Of a DNA stretch of 64,000 bases, positions 24,454-36,000 are shown piece by piece; position 1 is the first letter of the stretch, and every line of letters begins with the position of its first letter. Position numbers and translations under genes: made by a program. The stretch is taken from the NCBI GenBank assembly GCA_026182355.1, contig JAPFBL010000068.1, positions 6,203,001 through 6,267,000 of the forward strand. The letters run 5' to 3'. Below the pieces are notes generated by a model that saw only the letters and a list, made by a program, of their open reading frames with translations, was not told where the DNA came from and did not search any database. Source of the DNA: Hermatobates lingyangjiaoensis. Lineage: Eukaryota > Arthropoda > Insecta > Hemiptera > Hermatobatidae.

Positions 24454-24886
24454 AAAATCTGGAGTGGTCTACACTCAAATTACTATAAGTAAACATAATA
24501 TCAAACTTCCTGGTTATATAATACATCATGTCCATTTATGCATGATATAAATGTCTAAATGTAGAATTATATTAGTCTTTCATTCCTGGAGGTAGTACAG
24601 ATATTGATTGATCCGCTTAACAATATATATTCTTATTTTTTTATATCACATCAATGATGCATATAATATCATTAGTATAACTACACCAGTAATAACATTT
24701 TTGAAAGGCGAACCGATAGATTTCGTTTTACGAAATAATCTTTTACATGAGAAGATGGCTTTTATTCCAATAACCATTGGATCTCTTACATAGTTTAACT
24801 TCTACATTGAAGATTTAAGACAAATTTTCCTATTTAAAACTTGAAAATATTCCTATTGTGTCTAAAGAATTTCAGAAACATGTAAT
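24454..24886 (+). repeat. Unclassified repeat family, truncated 5' copy
   Basis: It begins AAAATCTGGAGTGGTCTACA and follows the next copy colinearly for about 430 bp. It breaks off exactly where that next copy begins. Either a second element inserted here and the rest was lost, or the 5' part was duplicated in tandem. Confidence 0.7.
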
Positions 24887-26695
24887 AAAAAATCTGGAGT
24901 GGCCAACACTCAACTTTACTATAAGGAAACGTAAATTCGTACTTCTTGGGTATATAATATATAATGTTCTGTTTAGGTTTTAAATAAATCTCTTAATTAA
25001 GGAGAGGTTTATTAGTCTTTCATTCCTTGAGGTAGTACAGATAGTGATTGATCCACTTAACAGTATAAATACTTATTTTTGTATATCACACTGCTGATGC
25101 ATATAATCTCATTAGTATAACTACAGCAATAATAACATTTTTGAAAAGTCAATAGGTAGATTTCGTGTTGAGAAATATTCTCTTACATGTGAACATAGCT
25201 TTTGTTCCAATTTCCAGTCGATCTCTTACATTGTTTATCTGACCTCTTTCTATATTCCATATTTAAGACAAAGTTTCCCACTTAAAACTTGAAAATATTC
25301 CTATAATGTCTAAAAAATGTCAAAGAAATGTATGAAAAAATGTCGTTTTACGATAATTTTTAATTTAGTTGGTAGGATAATTTCATTTAATATTTTTCAA
25401 AAGAATGTTTTCAATTTTGAATTATGATTACTTTTTTGGTCTTTTATAGAATCATTTGACTGGAAATTTTATGGCTTTTCAGTATTAAATAAAAATCACA
25501 TTTCTTTCCATTTGTAAAAAAATCATATATACCAATTCACTCTGAGCGAGTGTTATCATTTTCCTTCGTGCTGTACTCTGTTATAAGGTTGTTGCGCATA
25601 TATACTGAGAAAAAGTATATTACTAATTAGCCAGTTTTACATTCTCAATTTAAAGTCAAAGTCGACTATTCAGTATAATTTAAAAATGTTATTGCTGGGA
25701 GCTGCTAATTTTTAGCTAATAATAGATATGAACTATTAGACTAGAATAGTAAAAAAACTGGATATTTGTCAACGAACATACCTCCTCTTTCCTGATGAAA
25801 GAGTGCATTCCTAACAATTTAATATTACCCAAAGATACTATAATTCATAAACACAAAAATTTGCATCTGATATTAAGTTTTGGTCAAGAGTGGAGTATGT
25901 ATTGATTAGAGTATTTTGTGAGGCAAATACACCACTCCATGGAAAGCAACAAAAATTTATGTTTATTGGAGGTGATTTTATACATGTAAACATATTATTC
26001 ATTTTCTATATCATATATGTCAATAAAATAGTTAAATTTTTTCATTATAAACATCAATTTTATTTCATTGGATTCATTTAAAAATTTTTTAAGTAAATTA
26101 AATAAATATCAATAAATTTGACAAGTATAGCAGGTGATCCATTAGTTTAGGTTAAACAAACAGTTTTTATAGAGTTATTGCTGTTTACCATAATTAAAAT
26201 GATTTGACATTTTTTTCATAAATTAAAAACTTTGTGTTCAATTTTTTGCAAAATTTCATAGGTTTTTAATAAGCCGTTTAGCGTCAAAAAAAAAAACATT
26301 ATCGGTAAATATAAAATGTACTCTAAGAGCTCTTTGGTACGAGTAGATGTAATTTTGGAAAAAAATATGTCAACTCATCTTCCACATAATGTTGTATTTT
26401 TAGGTATAGAAAAACGTGATGTTCCTATCATACATAGTTGCTCCCAGACTATTTTAGCCCATATTCACTGTGAGACCCATTTTTGTGTGAAATATCAATT
26501 TGATCCATGAAAGATTGTTGACCGTAGCGTGACCACAAACTTTGTGGCCATACTCACCTATTCTCCTAACTTACACACACAGACATCATCAAAAAAACTT
26601 TATAAAAGGACTTCTGTGACCTTCAACCATGTAATTCTGTGAAAATCTAGAGATTAACTTTTTCACAAACACTGTTCGTTACTTATAGTAAAGTA
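24887..26695 (+). mobile_element. Unclassified repeat family, 1.8-kb copy
   Basis: The left terminus AAAAAATCTGGAGTGGCCAA and right terminus TTACTTATAGTAAAGTAA define this copy. It aligns with the 3.0-kb copy at 10 kb through most of its length. It includes the GACCGTAGCGTG segment and the (CA)-rich stretch near 26573 but has no minisatellite. No protein domain was found in it. Confidence 0.7.
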
Positions 26696-27047
26696 ATAAC
26701 AATCCAGTGTACATATTTCTATACGAGTATTTTAAAATAAGGTAATACCTGGGAATGAGTTAGTGAAAAATGTTGTAAGGGTTTGAACCATATACACATT
26801 TTACAATCTTGAGGATAAAAAGACTACACACATTTTTTTTTATATTACACACATCAGATTTGCTAGACGTAGAACTGACAAATAGATCAAGAAGAAAGCA
26901 GTTAAAAGATAGCGATAATTATCGGATCCAGTTTAGTTTAAAATGCTCATTCCAAGTAATGTGACATTTTTGTAACATAGTATATGACCATAGAAGAACA
27001 ACTATTTGTCTACTTAGGTACAATGGATGGAAGCTGTATTTGATATC

Positions 27048-27536
27048 ATTACAAGATTGCATGCTGTCTATGTAGAGGAGATAGAAACCTTTGATGGCAT
27101 TATGTCTGAATGCGAGCCAATCGCCTTTGAGAGGATAAAGATTATTGTCCAATTATACCCACAGCTATAGAAGTGACGGACACTTCTTTACATACATTCA
27201 TAAAGGTCATTAATGAACTTAAAATATCAAATAGAATTTAGTTATAACAATAGGATGTGCAATGTGTCAGGTACACACAACGATTTCAAGGGGACTGAGG
27301 TCGTCAGATTGATGTTATAATGTTAGTACGAGTAACTTATCAGAATGACATTGATTTCAACTTGTTATAACTTATAACATGATTATTGACACATGGAAAC
27401 AAATGATCAATTATTGCTTTAAATGTATGTATACCGACATTAAAATGAAGAGAGAAAGATATTTTATTGTCACAGAGTTTGATATTATGTTTCCTTGGAG
27501 TAAAGTTGACTGTAGGCCAGATCCGATTTTTATTTG
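27048..27536 (-). repeat. Unclassified repeat family, second internal variant, reverse copy
   Basis: This copy aligns with 4455-4893 and ends at about 27500-27536 in the reversed terminus AGTAAAGTTGACTGTAGGCC. The minus-strand peptide LDNNLYPLKGDWLAFRHNAI here and LDKHLYSLHSD...LIFRYN in the 4.5-kb copy look related. The variant may once have coded for something, but I cannot name it. Confidence 0.55.
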
Positions 27537-28218
27537 ACTATGAAGTATTGTATGTTCAAAACGTGACATTCAGATTTCATAGGTTTCTGGTAATTATGAC
27601 AGTGGGGGATTGACAGTGTTTAGTTAGCTCTATTTCTCAACTCTCTGTTTTTCGCTTGGGCATTCCATTGCACGATAATATATTTTTTTGAAAAGCTGTG
27701 GAAATGTTAAGTTTAATTATAATAATTCTATCGTTGAAGATATTAACTATGAGCAGTTAAAAGTATAAACAGAAATATATCCCCTTATTCAAAGGAGTTT
27801 TTAAGTTTCTTCTGATAAAAGGTATGTCTGATTACAGTTTCAAAAATCTATACATTTCTTCTCACACTCAACTGTTTTTGATCTTATTGCATTCAGCTAT
27901 TTATTACTGGAAACTGCAATATAGTTATCAATAAATCTTATATACCATACATTACAGTATAGTATTATGTATAAAACTTGCTGGAAAATAATTTTAATAT
28001 TCTTTTTTTAAATGTTTAAATTGTTAAAATAATATTTTAATAAAAATAATATTTAATAATAAATTGTAATAATATTTTAAATAATACAAATATTATTGTG
28101 TAATAATATTTATATTGGTATAGTTTTAATGACCTGTCAAGTCAATAATTTTGTTTGGTATGCTTTTGTAACTGTAATACTGTTTATTCAAATCTGTCAT
28201 TAGTTGAAACAATGTGTG

Positions 28219-28220
<2 letters not shown>
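27537..28220. other. AT-rich sequence, nothing recognised
   Basis: Very AT-rich runs near 28000-28130. No element was recognised before the (TA)n tract. Confidence 0.4.

Positions 28221-28262
<42 letters not shown>
28221..28262. repeat. (TA)n microsatellite at the left edge of the Penelope-like element
   Basis: The pure TA array abuts the left inverted repeat. A second TA array follows the right end at 31715-31735. Confidence 0.95.
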
Positions 28263-28265
<3 letters not shown>

Positions 28266-28755
28266 GGTGCGTTCTCTAATCGGGGTTCGGTCAATTTTCC
28301 AGGATAAAAAATCAAATTCTCGTTGCCAACGTTTTGGTTTTATTTAAAACTTTTTTCATAGACCTACAAACAAAGGATAATAAGAAATCGCATATCAACA
28401 TCAAACATATACACAATATGAAAATGGATTGTTACAACTTATGAATATTACAAGCAGAAATATTTCAGAGATACATAAAACAATATTACTTACAGAAGTA
28501 AGAATTTTTAAACTAAGAAAATGAAATTTACATTATTTAAAGGAACAACAATGTTAGCCGGACAAAACCTTCGACTAGACTAATAAGATAACATTACAAA
28601 TAACCTCAACACTGTTCACTCAAGGGAACTAAATAAATCAAATTTCACTAAACCTCAGCACAACACTCCAGAATAAATATTACTTAAATTAGTAATATCA
28701 CTTCTATGATCAATCGAACTTAGATCCTTTTTAATATATAACATCTCAAGTGTCT
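28263..28755 (-). repeat. Left inverted pseudo-LTR of the Penelope-like element
   Basis: This 493-bp arm is the reverse complement of 31197-31688 with few differences. It includes the antisense of the endonuclease C-terminus (28694-28755) and an antisense copy of the intron (28364-28493). At 28335 it has T where the right arm predicts C, so its sense strand reads CCAAAAC rather than CCGAAAC. Confidence 0.93.
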
Positions 28756-28819
28756 ATATAATTATAATCTATATAATTGATATAATCAAGTGTCTAATTG
28801 GGTTTATATAAGAAGAAAT

Positions 28820-30427
28820 ATGGGTTTTTATGAGGATATAAGAAGAGTATATGGAGAAGATGTGAGTGAATGTTTGAAGAAGTGGAGAAGTTACATTGTG
28901 AAATTAGCTAAACAATCAAGTAGAAGAATTTTCTTATTAAAATGTCGAAGTTCCTGTTTGTTTCCAAAACATATTATGTTAATTATATTATGTGATTATG
29001 TTAATTCAGTGCATGGTTTAGTAGTGAGTGATAGCCCTTTTCATAGAGAAATGGAAAAAGTGTTAAATCGTTTTAAACAAGGCGTTTTGAACATTGAAAT
29101 TAAAGTTACCATCTGGCGTATTAACAGTGTAAATAGTCTTATTAGTGGATGTTTAGAATTTGCTCGAAGTAAATTACCAGAAATGATTTTAGAAAACTAT
29201 ATTATTTCAATGAATAGTCTTAAAGAGTTTATATTTAATAAAAGTAAATATAATTTACAAAAGAAGATGCATAACCTTCATCTAAAACAAGGTAAAGGTT
29301 TCTTTGACTATTCTGGAGATTTGGCTGTAACTAATTTAACCAATGTTGAAATTCCTAGGGATAGTCTTCATTTACTCTCATTAGGAGAAAAATTTGCAAT
29401 TGAAGTTGGTAAAAAAGAAGATATTCCTACATTTGATATTATAGGAGATTTAGAAAAGATTTTTTCATCCCTAAATATGGAAAACAGTGATACAATTAGA
29501 AGCCAATGTGTAAATATAATTACAAACCACGGAAACCGATTATATAATTTTTCAAATCGATTAAAAAGGCAAAATGCATGTATAGAAAGTTGCTATAAGA
29601 AAACTTATAAGTTTTTAAGAGAACATAGAGAAATTGTGGTTTGTAAAAGTGACAAATCTGGTAATACTGTGATAATCAAAAAAGAAGAGTATAAAGAAAA
29701 AATGAAAACTCTCTTAGAAGATAGTGAAACATATTCAATCACAAGAAGAGATCCTTCATCAACATTACGAAATAAAGTAAACAAGATAGTTGATGAACTG
29801 AAGAAGACACTATGTATAGATCTACGTCAAGCTTCGAAATTAAAATCTTACAATGGAATAGCATCAAGAATATATGGTTTAGTGAAGCTACACAAGCCAA
29901 GTTTTCCTCTCCGTCCTATCGTGTCGTTCATTGGAAGTCCAACTTATGAACTGTCTAAATATATAGAGAAATATGTTAGTTACATTACTAACAAGAATGA
30001 ATTGAATGTAAAAAATTCATTAGAATTCAAACAAGCCCTTTCAAATCAAATACTAAGTGATGACGTAATTATGATTTCACTAGATGTTCAGTCGTTGTTT
30101 ACTAATATACCTTTAGATCTAGCATTTGATTTAGTAAATAAACAGTGGAATAAGATTAGTTCACAGGTTGGAATGTCGAAAAAGGTTTTCCTTTCTATAC
30201 TGGACCTTATATGTGAAGCAAGGTATTTCACCTTTGATGGTACTATTTATAAACAAAAATATGGATTACCAATGGGATCACCAATTTCACCAGTTCTCGC
30301 AAATATAGTTATGATTGAACTATTGGAAAACAGTATCAATAAATTAGGTACGAAGGTGAAATTTATTAAATTATATGTGGACGATTTGTTTTTAATTATT
30401 GAAAAGGGAGAAAAGAGAATGTATTAA
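28820..30427 (+). pseudogene. Penelope-like reverse transcriptase (first part, frameshifted)
   Basis: This segment encodes the N-terminal region and reverse transcriptase that would copy the element's RNA at the insertion site. The first in-frame ATG is at 28820; the frame is open from 28781. Counting residues from the GTG at 28790, the PLE-type block CKSDKSGNTVIIKKEEY is at 285-301. The block IYGLVKLHKPSFPLRPIVSF is at 361-380. RT motif A is SLDVQSLFTNIP (430-441), motif B is YGLPMGSPISPVLAN (491-505) and motif C is YVDD (529-532). All key residues are present. The frame ends at TAA 30425-30427, just after YVDD. The coding sense continues one frame back, consistent with loss of one A near 30411-30414. 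Confidence 0.92.
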
Positions 30428-30930
30428 ATATATTTAATTCTTTTCATAATCGTCTACAATTCACTTGTGAAGTAGAGAAAGATGGAAATCTGCCATTCTT
30501 AGATGTGAAAGTTATAAGAGGTGAAAATGGCAATATCTTAACGGATTGGTTTAAAAAACCTACCAGTGCTGCAAGAATCCTGAACTACCATTCTTCTCAT
30601 GCTATAAACCAAAAATTAAATTGCGTCCAAAATTTGGTTAAAAAAGTTATTGAAATAAGTAGTCCATGTTTTTTAAATGAAAATAAGAAAAGGGTCAAAT
30701 TATTGTTACAGAAAAATTGTTATCCGAAGATCTTAGTTGAACGATATTGGTTAAGATATTTAAGACAGCAACCAGCACATTCAAATGAAGATCATGCTGA
30801 ACTGGAAGTTATAAATAGGAAGTATTTCAAATTTCCTTATGTTGAGGGCTTATCACAATCAATTAGAAAAGTGTTCAAACGAAACGTACCTGAAGTTACA
30901 CTGGCATTTTATAATAAAAGAAAAAAATAA
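30415..30930 (+). pseudogene. Penelope-like reverse transcriptase, thumb and linker (second part)
   Basis: After the first shift the sense continues ENVLNIFNSFHNRLQFTCEV, then GNLPFLDVKV, then DWFKKPTSAARILNYHSSHA. These are typical of the region after YVDD in Penelope proteins. The same stretch is the best-preserved part of the fossil at 15.6 kb. The frame closes at TAA 30928-30930 immediately after a run of seven A. The sense resumes one frame on, consistent with one extra A. A start within this segment is not expected; it is the middle of one protein. Confidence 0.88.
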
Positions 30931-31297
30931 ATCTTTATTTTCAAATTTGAAAGAAAAAATACCGAAGGAGTTACAAAGTAACCTCATTTATGCCATCAAA
31001 TGTAAAGACTGTGACAAGTGTTACTATGGTGAAACTAGTCGTTTTCTCAAAGAAAGGTTGTACCAACATAATTATTCCATAAGAACAAATAAAAGTAACG
31101 CAACAGCCTTAGCTGGGCATGCAATAAACGAAGGTCACACGTTCGATTTTGAAGATACAACTATAATAGAAAAAGAAAAAGATGAGCAAAGAAGGAAGAC
31201 ACTTGAGATGTTATATATTAAAAAGGATCTAAGTTCGATTAATCATAGAAGTGATATTACTAATTTAAGTAATATTTATTCTGGAGTGTTGTGCTGA
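30919..31297 (+). pseudogene. GIY-YIG endonuclease domain of the Penelope-like element (third part)
   Basis: This C-terminal domain would nick target DNA. It reads LIYAIKCKDCDKCYYGETSR, where LIY and YYG occupy the places of GIY and YIG. A CxxC pair lies between them, as in Penelope-type GIY-YIG domains. The Arg of ETSR, the KERLYQH motif, histidines in AGHAINEGH and the Glu of LEMLYIKK follow in the usual order. The product ends at TGA 31295-31297. The last part of the domain, from about 31197, lies inside the right inverted repeat and so is duplicated in reverse at the left end. Together the three parts form a protein of about 825 residues. Confidence 0.92.
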
Positions 31298-31714
31298 GGT
31301 TTAGTGAAATTTGATTTATTTAGTTCCCTTGAGTGAACAGTGTTGAGGTTATTTGTAATGTTATCTTATTAGTCTAGTCGAAGGTTTTGTCCGGCTAACA
31401 TTGTTGTTCCTTTAAATAATGTAAATTTCATTTTCTTAGTTAAAAAATTCTTACTTCTGTAAGTAATATTGTTTATGTATCTCTGAAATATTTCTGCTTG
31501 TAATATTCATAAGTTGTAACAATCCATTTTCATATTGTGTATATGTTTGATGTTGATATGTGATTTCTTATTATCCTTTGTTTGTAGGTCTATGAAAAAG
31601 GTTTTAAATAAAACCGAAACGTTGGCAACGAGAGTTTGATTTTTTATCCTGGAAAATTGACCGAACCCCGATTAGAGAACGCACCTATTCTATCAAACGG
31701 TCGATATATTATTG
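31197..31714 (+). repeat. Right pseudo-LTR of the Penelope-like element
   Basis: The inverted match to the left arm covers 31197-31688. The tail TCTATCAAACGGTCGATATA up to 31714 is present only at the right end here and at 44646-44671. Near 31591-31630 there is a hairpin-rich stretch GGTTTTAAATAAAACC-GAAA-CGTTGGCAACG. It resembles a hammerhead stem II, GAAA and stem III, but the CTGANGA part is replaced by ATGAAAA and no UH cleavage site is evident. Confidence 0.9.
31459..31587 (+). other. Probable spliceosomal intron in the Penelope pseudo-LTR
   Basis: The 129-bp segment starts GTAAGTAATATTG and ends TTATCCTTTGTTTGTAG. It is absent from the compact copy at 44347-44671, where ACTTCT joins directly to G-CTATGAAAAAGG with one T-to-C change. 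Drosophila virilis Penelope is known to carry an intron in its pseudo-LTR. The antisense copy in the left arm is at 28364-28493. Confidence 0.8.
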
Positions 31715-31735
31715 AATATATATATATATATATAT
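31715..31735. repeat. (TA)n microsatellite
   Basis: A short TA array joins the end of the Penelope-like element to a family 3 pseudo-LTR remnant. Confidence 0.9.
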
Positions 31736-31815
31736 TGGGTTACTAGTAGCCGTTGCGCCTACAGTGTACTTGGTCTCTCTTTCTCTTTTCTTCTGAAGAC
31801 GATTGCCTCAAATTT
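31736..31815 (+). repeat. Penelope-type end, family 3, degraded
   Basis: TTACTAGTAGCCGTTGCGCC and CTTGGTCTCTCTTTCTCTTT match the better copies at 50.1-50.5 kb. CTGAAGA occurs at 31793-31799, but the following stem and GAAA are eroded to CGATTGCCTCAAATTT. Confidence 0.55.
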
Positions 31816-32790
31816 CCTCCCTATCATGCGTTGATTCAGAGGTAATTTCCTCAATGAATCAGTCAGATACATGTAATAAACAGAGAAACAAAACTACAAA
31901 GAAAAATAATAAGATTCAAATTTATTATATCACTAACACACTTTTTTTAGTGTGTTAGTCTGAAGATAGACTTAAAAAGCTAGTTCTCAGATCGAGTCAA
32001 ACATAATCATTGTTTTAAAATTTAATGCAAGATATTTAAAAAAAAAGTTTTTCTATTATGTGTAAGAGCAATAAAATTTTAATAATGACAACCCTGTTGT
32101 AACTTCTATGAGTCAGTTGTTGATATGGTTTTTAAAGTATATTTGTATATTCAAGTATATTGTATTAATTTAGACCATTAGGGATGTTAATAATAATAAT
32201 TAATAAACGTTCATACTGTCAGGTGTCAAAATAATACTGTACTGAATCATAATGGAGTATTAAGCTAACAAACTGAAGGATATCCTTAAAATAAAAAAAA
32301 GCATACTAGCAGAGTTGATTCATGCTAGAAGTTTAAACTCATCAGTTCAAAACTAAAAAAAAAAAAAAAAGAAAAATAGGTGTTCATGTAGAATCTAGAC
32401 AAATGGATGATGGGTTTAAAGAATTAGTGTAATTTGATACTTCAGTAATTGCCACTGATGATTTCATTGAAGAATTTGAGTCAGATTGTTTTTCAACTTA
32501 ATCGTAATATGATGGAAAAAATAAAGCACATACATTATTAATATACTTCTTATCACAATAGAGGTTTGTAATTTTAAGCACAAACATGAAATTAAAGAAT
32601 TGATTATCTAATTACGCAAAATCTTTTTGATCCTTAGTAAACAGAACTCGGGTATCACTACACTCATTAGAGGCATGCAGAATAGTGGCATTGAAGTCTA
32701 TTGATAAGGTGAATAGTGCTATCAAAAGTGGATTCTAAAACCCAGGATAAATAGGAGAGTCATTATACCAGTCCTTCTAAATTGGGTACG
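31816..32790. other. Unassigned sequence, possibly upstream part of the Gypsy fossil
   Basis: No LTR was recognised. Short protein-like pieces near 32580-32790 could be decayed gag but are too broken to assign. Confidence 0.3.
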
Positions 32791-32799
32791 ATTGAAGAT

Positions 32800-34440
32800 T
32801 TGTTTACTCTTTTAGAGCACAGAGAGACCGGATTGGACAAAATAAAGTCTCATTAATGTAAAATTGGCATTAACGTTATCAAAGCAGTACTATAGAATAA
32901 GCAGATTAGAGGATGTGACAGAAAAATGCAAAATGTTCACGTTGTGGTTTACAACTTAAGAATCAGCTTATGTGCCCTGCTAAGGGGTAAAGGGCTTAGG
33001 TATTGCAAAGAAATTTGACATTTTAATAGTATTGTCACAAAGGAAATGGTATACATTCAACTGAACCCACAAGGAAGGAACAACCGGTGCTGTTGGACGT
33101 ATTGAAAATGTTCTCAGTGTGTAAGCCAAACTCATCTTCGTGGTTCATAGAAATATAAGTCAACAATGCTTTCAAGATTGACTGTGGTGCTGAATAAAAT
33201 GATATTACTTAGAAGATGTATGACAACCAAATCCTAAACCATTTATCAATAAAATAACTCTAGTTTTACAGACATTTGATGTCTCAAAAATTTATCTGAT
33301 ACAAACAATAAATAACCTCTACGAAATAAACAAGTGCTGACATCAAATAATATTTGTCTTTGTTGAGATGATGATAATATATGTATTAAGAATACCAATC
33401 ATAGAACATATTGGAATAATCAAGCATATGTTTCCGTTATCAAAATTACTTTTATACTTAAAAATAAAAGCTTGCTTGACACGTTAGAGGAAATAATAGA
33501 ATGATAAACCGAATATATATAAACAAAAATATAATTCTGGTTATAGAAAAACCTAGACGATTCTCATATTCTGTTTACTCTTAATTGATTAAAACTTTAA
33601 AAGAAAATAACAAGGAGTAATAATTATCAGAGAAAGCAAACCAGGAGATTAGGCTCACATTTAATTGTAATACAGAAGCCAAATAATGAGTAGCATATTT
33701 GTCTTGACCAAAAAAACCCGAATTTAGAAAACTAGAATAATTTATTTAAGAAAAAAAGTTTGTTTAGAAAAGTACCAAAGAGTGTAATATCTAAATGTCA
33801 TAATATTTTTTTAGAATTAAATGGTAATCAATATTCCACTGTTGTAGACTTGAGAAACAGATTTTTCCTACTCGAATTAGATAAAAGTTCATCAATGCTA
33901 CCCATTTTTAATTTACCTATTGGTAGATTAAATTACAGTAGATCATATATTAAATTTTAAATTGCCTTGTCCCCAGAATTGTTTGTAAAAATCATTTTTA
34001 AACTGTTTAGCGATATCAACAGTGTCCACTCATAGTTGTATCATTTAATTGTTGCAGAAATAAAACGAAAAAAAAACATAACTCGGCCCTAAGTATTCGG
34101 ATGCTTATAAATAAAGGTATTATTCAATATACTGCAACCTAAGGAAAAAAAAATAAATTTGTCTCCTACGTATGATGAAATATATTCTTTAGTAAGAATT
34201 CAAAGCATTTGAACTTGCAAACGAGTTGAATTTCATTAGAGAAGTGAACATGAAAGTGAATTTAAGAACATAAATGTAAAAATAACTGAAATGAAATAAC
34301 TGAATTTCCTAGGGTTTTATAATCGTAGTAAGCAGTTAAATATTCAAACTGACAAATCAAAATTTGAATCGAGTATATATCAGGATGGTGTAGCACAAAT
34401 ATATAAAGACTAGACGAAATAAACAACTTCATATTATAAA
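32800..34440 (+). pseudogene. Ty3/Gypsy retrotransposon gag-pol fossil
   Basis: Conserved blocks occur in the canonical order, in shifting frames with many stops. Gag zinc knuckles: CSRCG...CPAKG near 32935-32990 and RYCKE...HFNSI near 33000-33045. Protease: FKIDCGAE...KMYDN at 33171-33230. Reverse transcriptase: GSHLIVIQKPNNE at 33651-33690, ICLDQKNPNLEN near 33697, LNGNQYSTVVDLRNRFF near 33817-33870 and LSPELFVKIIFKLFSDIN at 33964-34020. RNase H: IQTDKSKF near 34340-34365. The YVDD box is destroyed. Integrase and LTRs were not found. The element is long dead. Confidence 0.75.
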
Positions 34441-35362
34441 CAATAATATGTAATTAAAATAATACTAACAATAGTTGTAACGAATTGTGATAAAGTAATT
34501 GTAAATACTTTAAGCATGAATAATTTTATATTGATCAGTGAAGTTATTAGTTTGAACCTTATATTAGAAAGAAGGAAAGCTGTAACTAATGGCAACACTG
34601 GTGTAACCTGCCTGAGTTAATTGTTAAGATAATTTAATAAGGCCTGGCTATATAACAGATATGTTTCAGTAATTATGGTTGTTGGTAATAATAATTAATC
34701 AACAATCAAAAATACTTAAGAAAATATAATGTAACCCAAAAAAACATATACAATTATTTTCATATTAAAGGAGGGTTTTCTAACAAATGGTTGTTAGCAA
34801 TCTATATGTTGCTTCTGTTATGAAGTCATTACGTCAGATATTTTATTCTTTTAAGAACTTCATTGGTTATTTTAATACTGAAGCATGGGTAAGATTTTGT
34901 TTTCACTATGGAAAAACTGCTATTAATTTTATACTATTTCTTGAATTAACCCTTAAACTTATGATTTTCATTATGTATTGCCTTACTCGAGTAATTCATG
35001 AACTTACAATAAAAATGAGAACCATTAGATTCTATCCGTAGTGACAAGGTTTTGGTGAATAGCGATCTTGATATGGGACAACACTGCTATAAAAGGGGTT
35101 TACAGAATCTGTTTTATATATTTATATATGGTTAATAAACCGTAACTCTTTATGATAAGGAAATCACTTTGGGCTAGTTCTTCGATATTGAAGCAGTTTT
35201 GATAACACAGTTGCAAATCTATTGAATCACAAATAATAGATTTTTAACTCAAGGACTAATAACTGCAATTATTACTGATTGTCTATGAGTTTAATGTTAC
35301 ATCTACACGGTAGAAAAATTGAAATAAAGCCAAAATCCAATTGATCACAACGAGTTTTGTAT
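34441..35362. other. AT-rich sequence, nothing recognised
   Basis: It may include unrecognisable remains of the Gypsy element. No motifs were seen. Confidence 0.35.
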
Positions 35363-36000
35363 TATTATTACTTATAGTAAAGTTGAATATAGATTATTTC
35401 ACATTTTTCAACATTTCTTTTCTACTCGATTCCGATACAAAATGTCTAAGTCAATTTAAAGAAATCTGACAAGTTCTTTCAGGTTTACTGTTCAGTTCTC
35501 AGACATATATTGGCTTTTACTGGTATTAGGAATTCCCCTGTGTTGTATTTTAGTAACTAATTGTAAGTAGATTTGTTCACGATTTTTTTTGTTCTTTAGT
35601 TGTTTAGTGTAAAAAAAATCTCAAATCATGGAATGTACAATAAAGCTCCTATTTGTCCGTATAATTTAGAGAAAAGTATTCACCTCATCCGCTCATATTG
35701 CGATATTTTTTGTTTAGTTCTATTATGATAAGTCAAACAGTGAGACATTTGTGTCCACGATTTTACGGAGGCAACCATAAGTAAGAAATTTTAATTTCTT
35801 TACTTTAATTTTATTGCAGTTTTGGCCTTTCAGTTATTGAGAAATAATTTAATCAAGTTGTCAGTTTTATAGTAATTTCAAGGTTTCTGGAGTTAACAGT
35901 TTAGGAGAAAAAAAATAATGTTTAAAATTACTTCATTCACAGAAAAGTGACTTTTTCATGATGAAATATTGCTCAAAAACTATAGGAGATATCTAAATTT
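35363..36000. repeat. Fragments of the unclassified repeat family
   Basis: TTACTTATAGTAAAGTTGAA at about 35366 is a terminus. The stretch 35560-36000 aligns with about 11390-11830 of the 3.0-kb copy, including GAGTTAACAGTTTAGGAGAA and AAAGTGACTTTTTCATGATG. The piece is rearranged or truncated. Confidence 0.55.

Larger units (their letters stand above)
28263..31714 (+). mobile_element. Penelope-like element with GIY-YIG endonuclease, nearly intact
   Basis: A 3.45-kb retroelement has a reverse transcriptase, a GIY-YIG endonuclease and inverted pseudo-LTRs (28263-28755 and 31197-31688). A 26-bp tail unique to the right end runs to 31714 and recurs at the second copy (44646-44671). The coding region carries two frameshifts, both in A runs. 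The left arm is an inverted copy of the 3' end and even includes the last coding segment of the endonuclease. (TA)n lies on both sides. Penelope elements typically have such direct or inverted partial terminal copies. Confidence 0.93.

Noticed and set aside
31591..31630. Functional hammerhead ribozyme in the intact Penelope pseudo-LTR
   Set aside because: Stem II, GAAA and a stem III-like hairpin are present, but CTGANGA reads ATGAAAA and no cleavage-site UH follows, so activity is unlikely.
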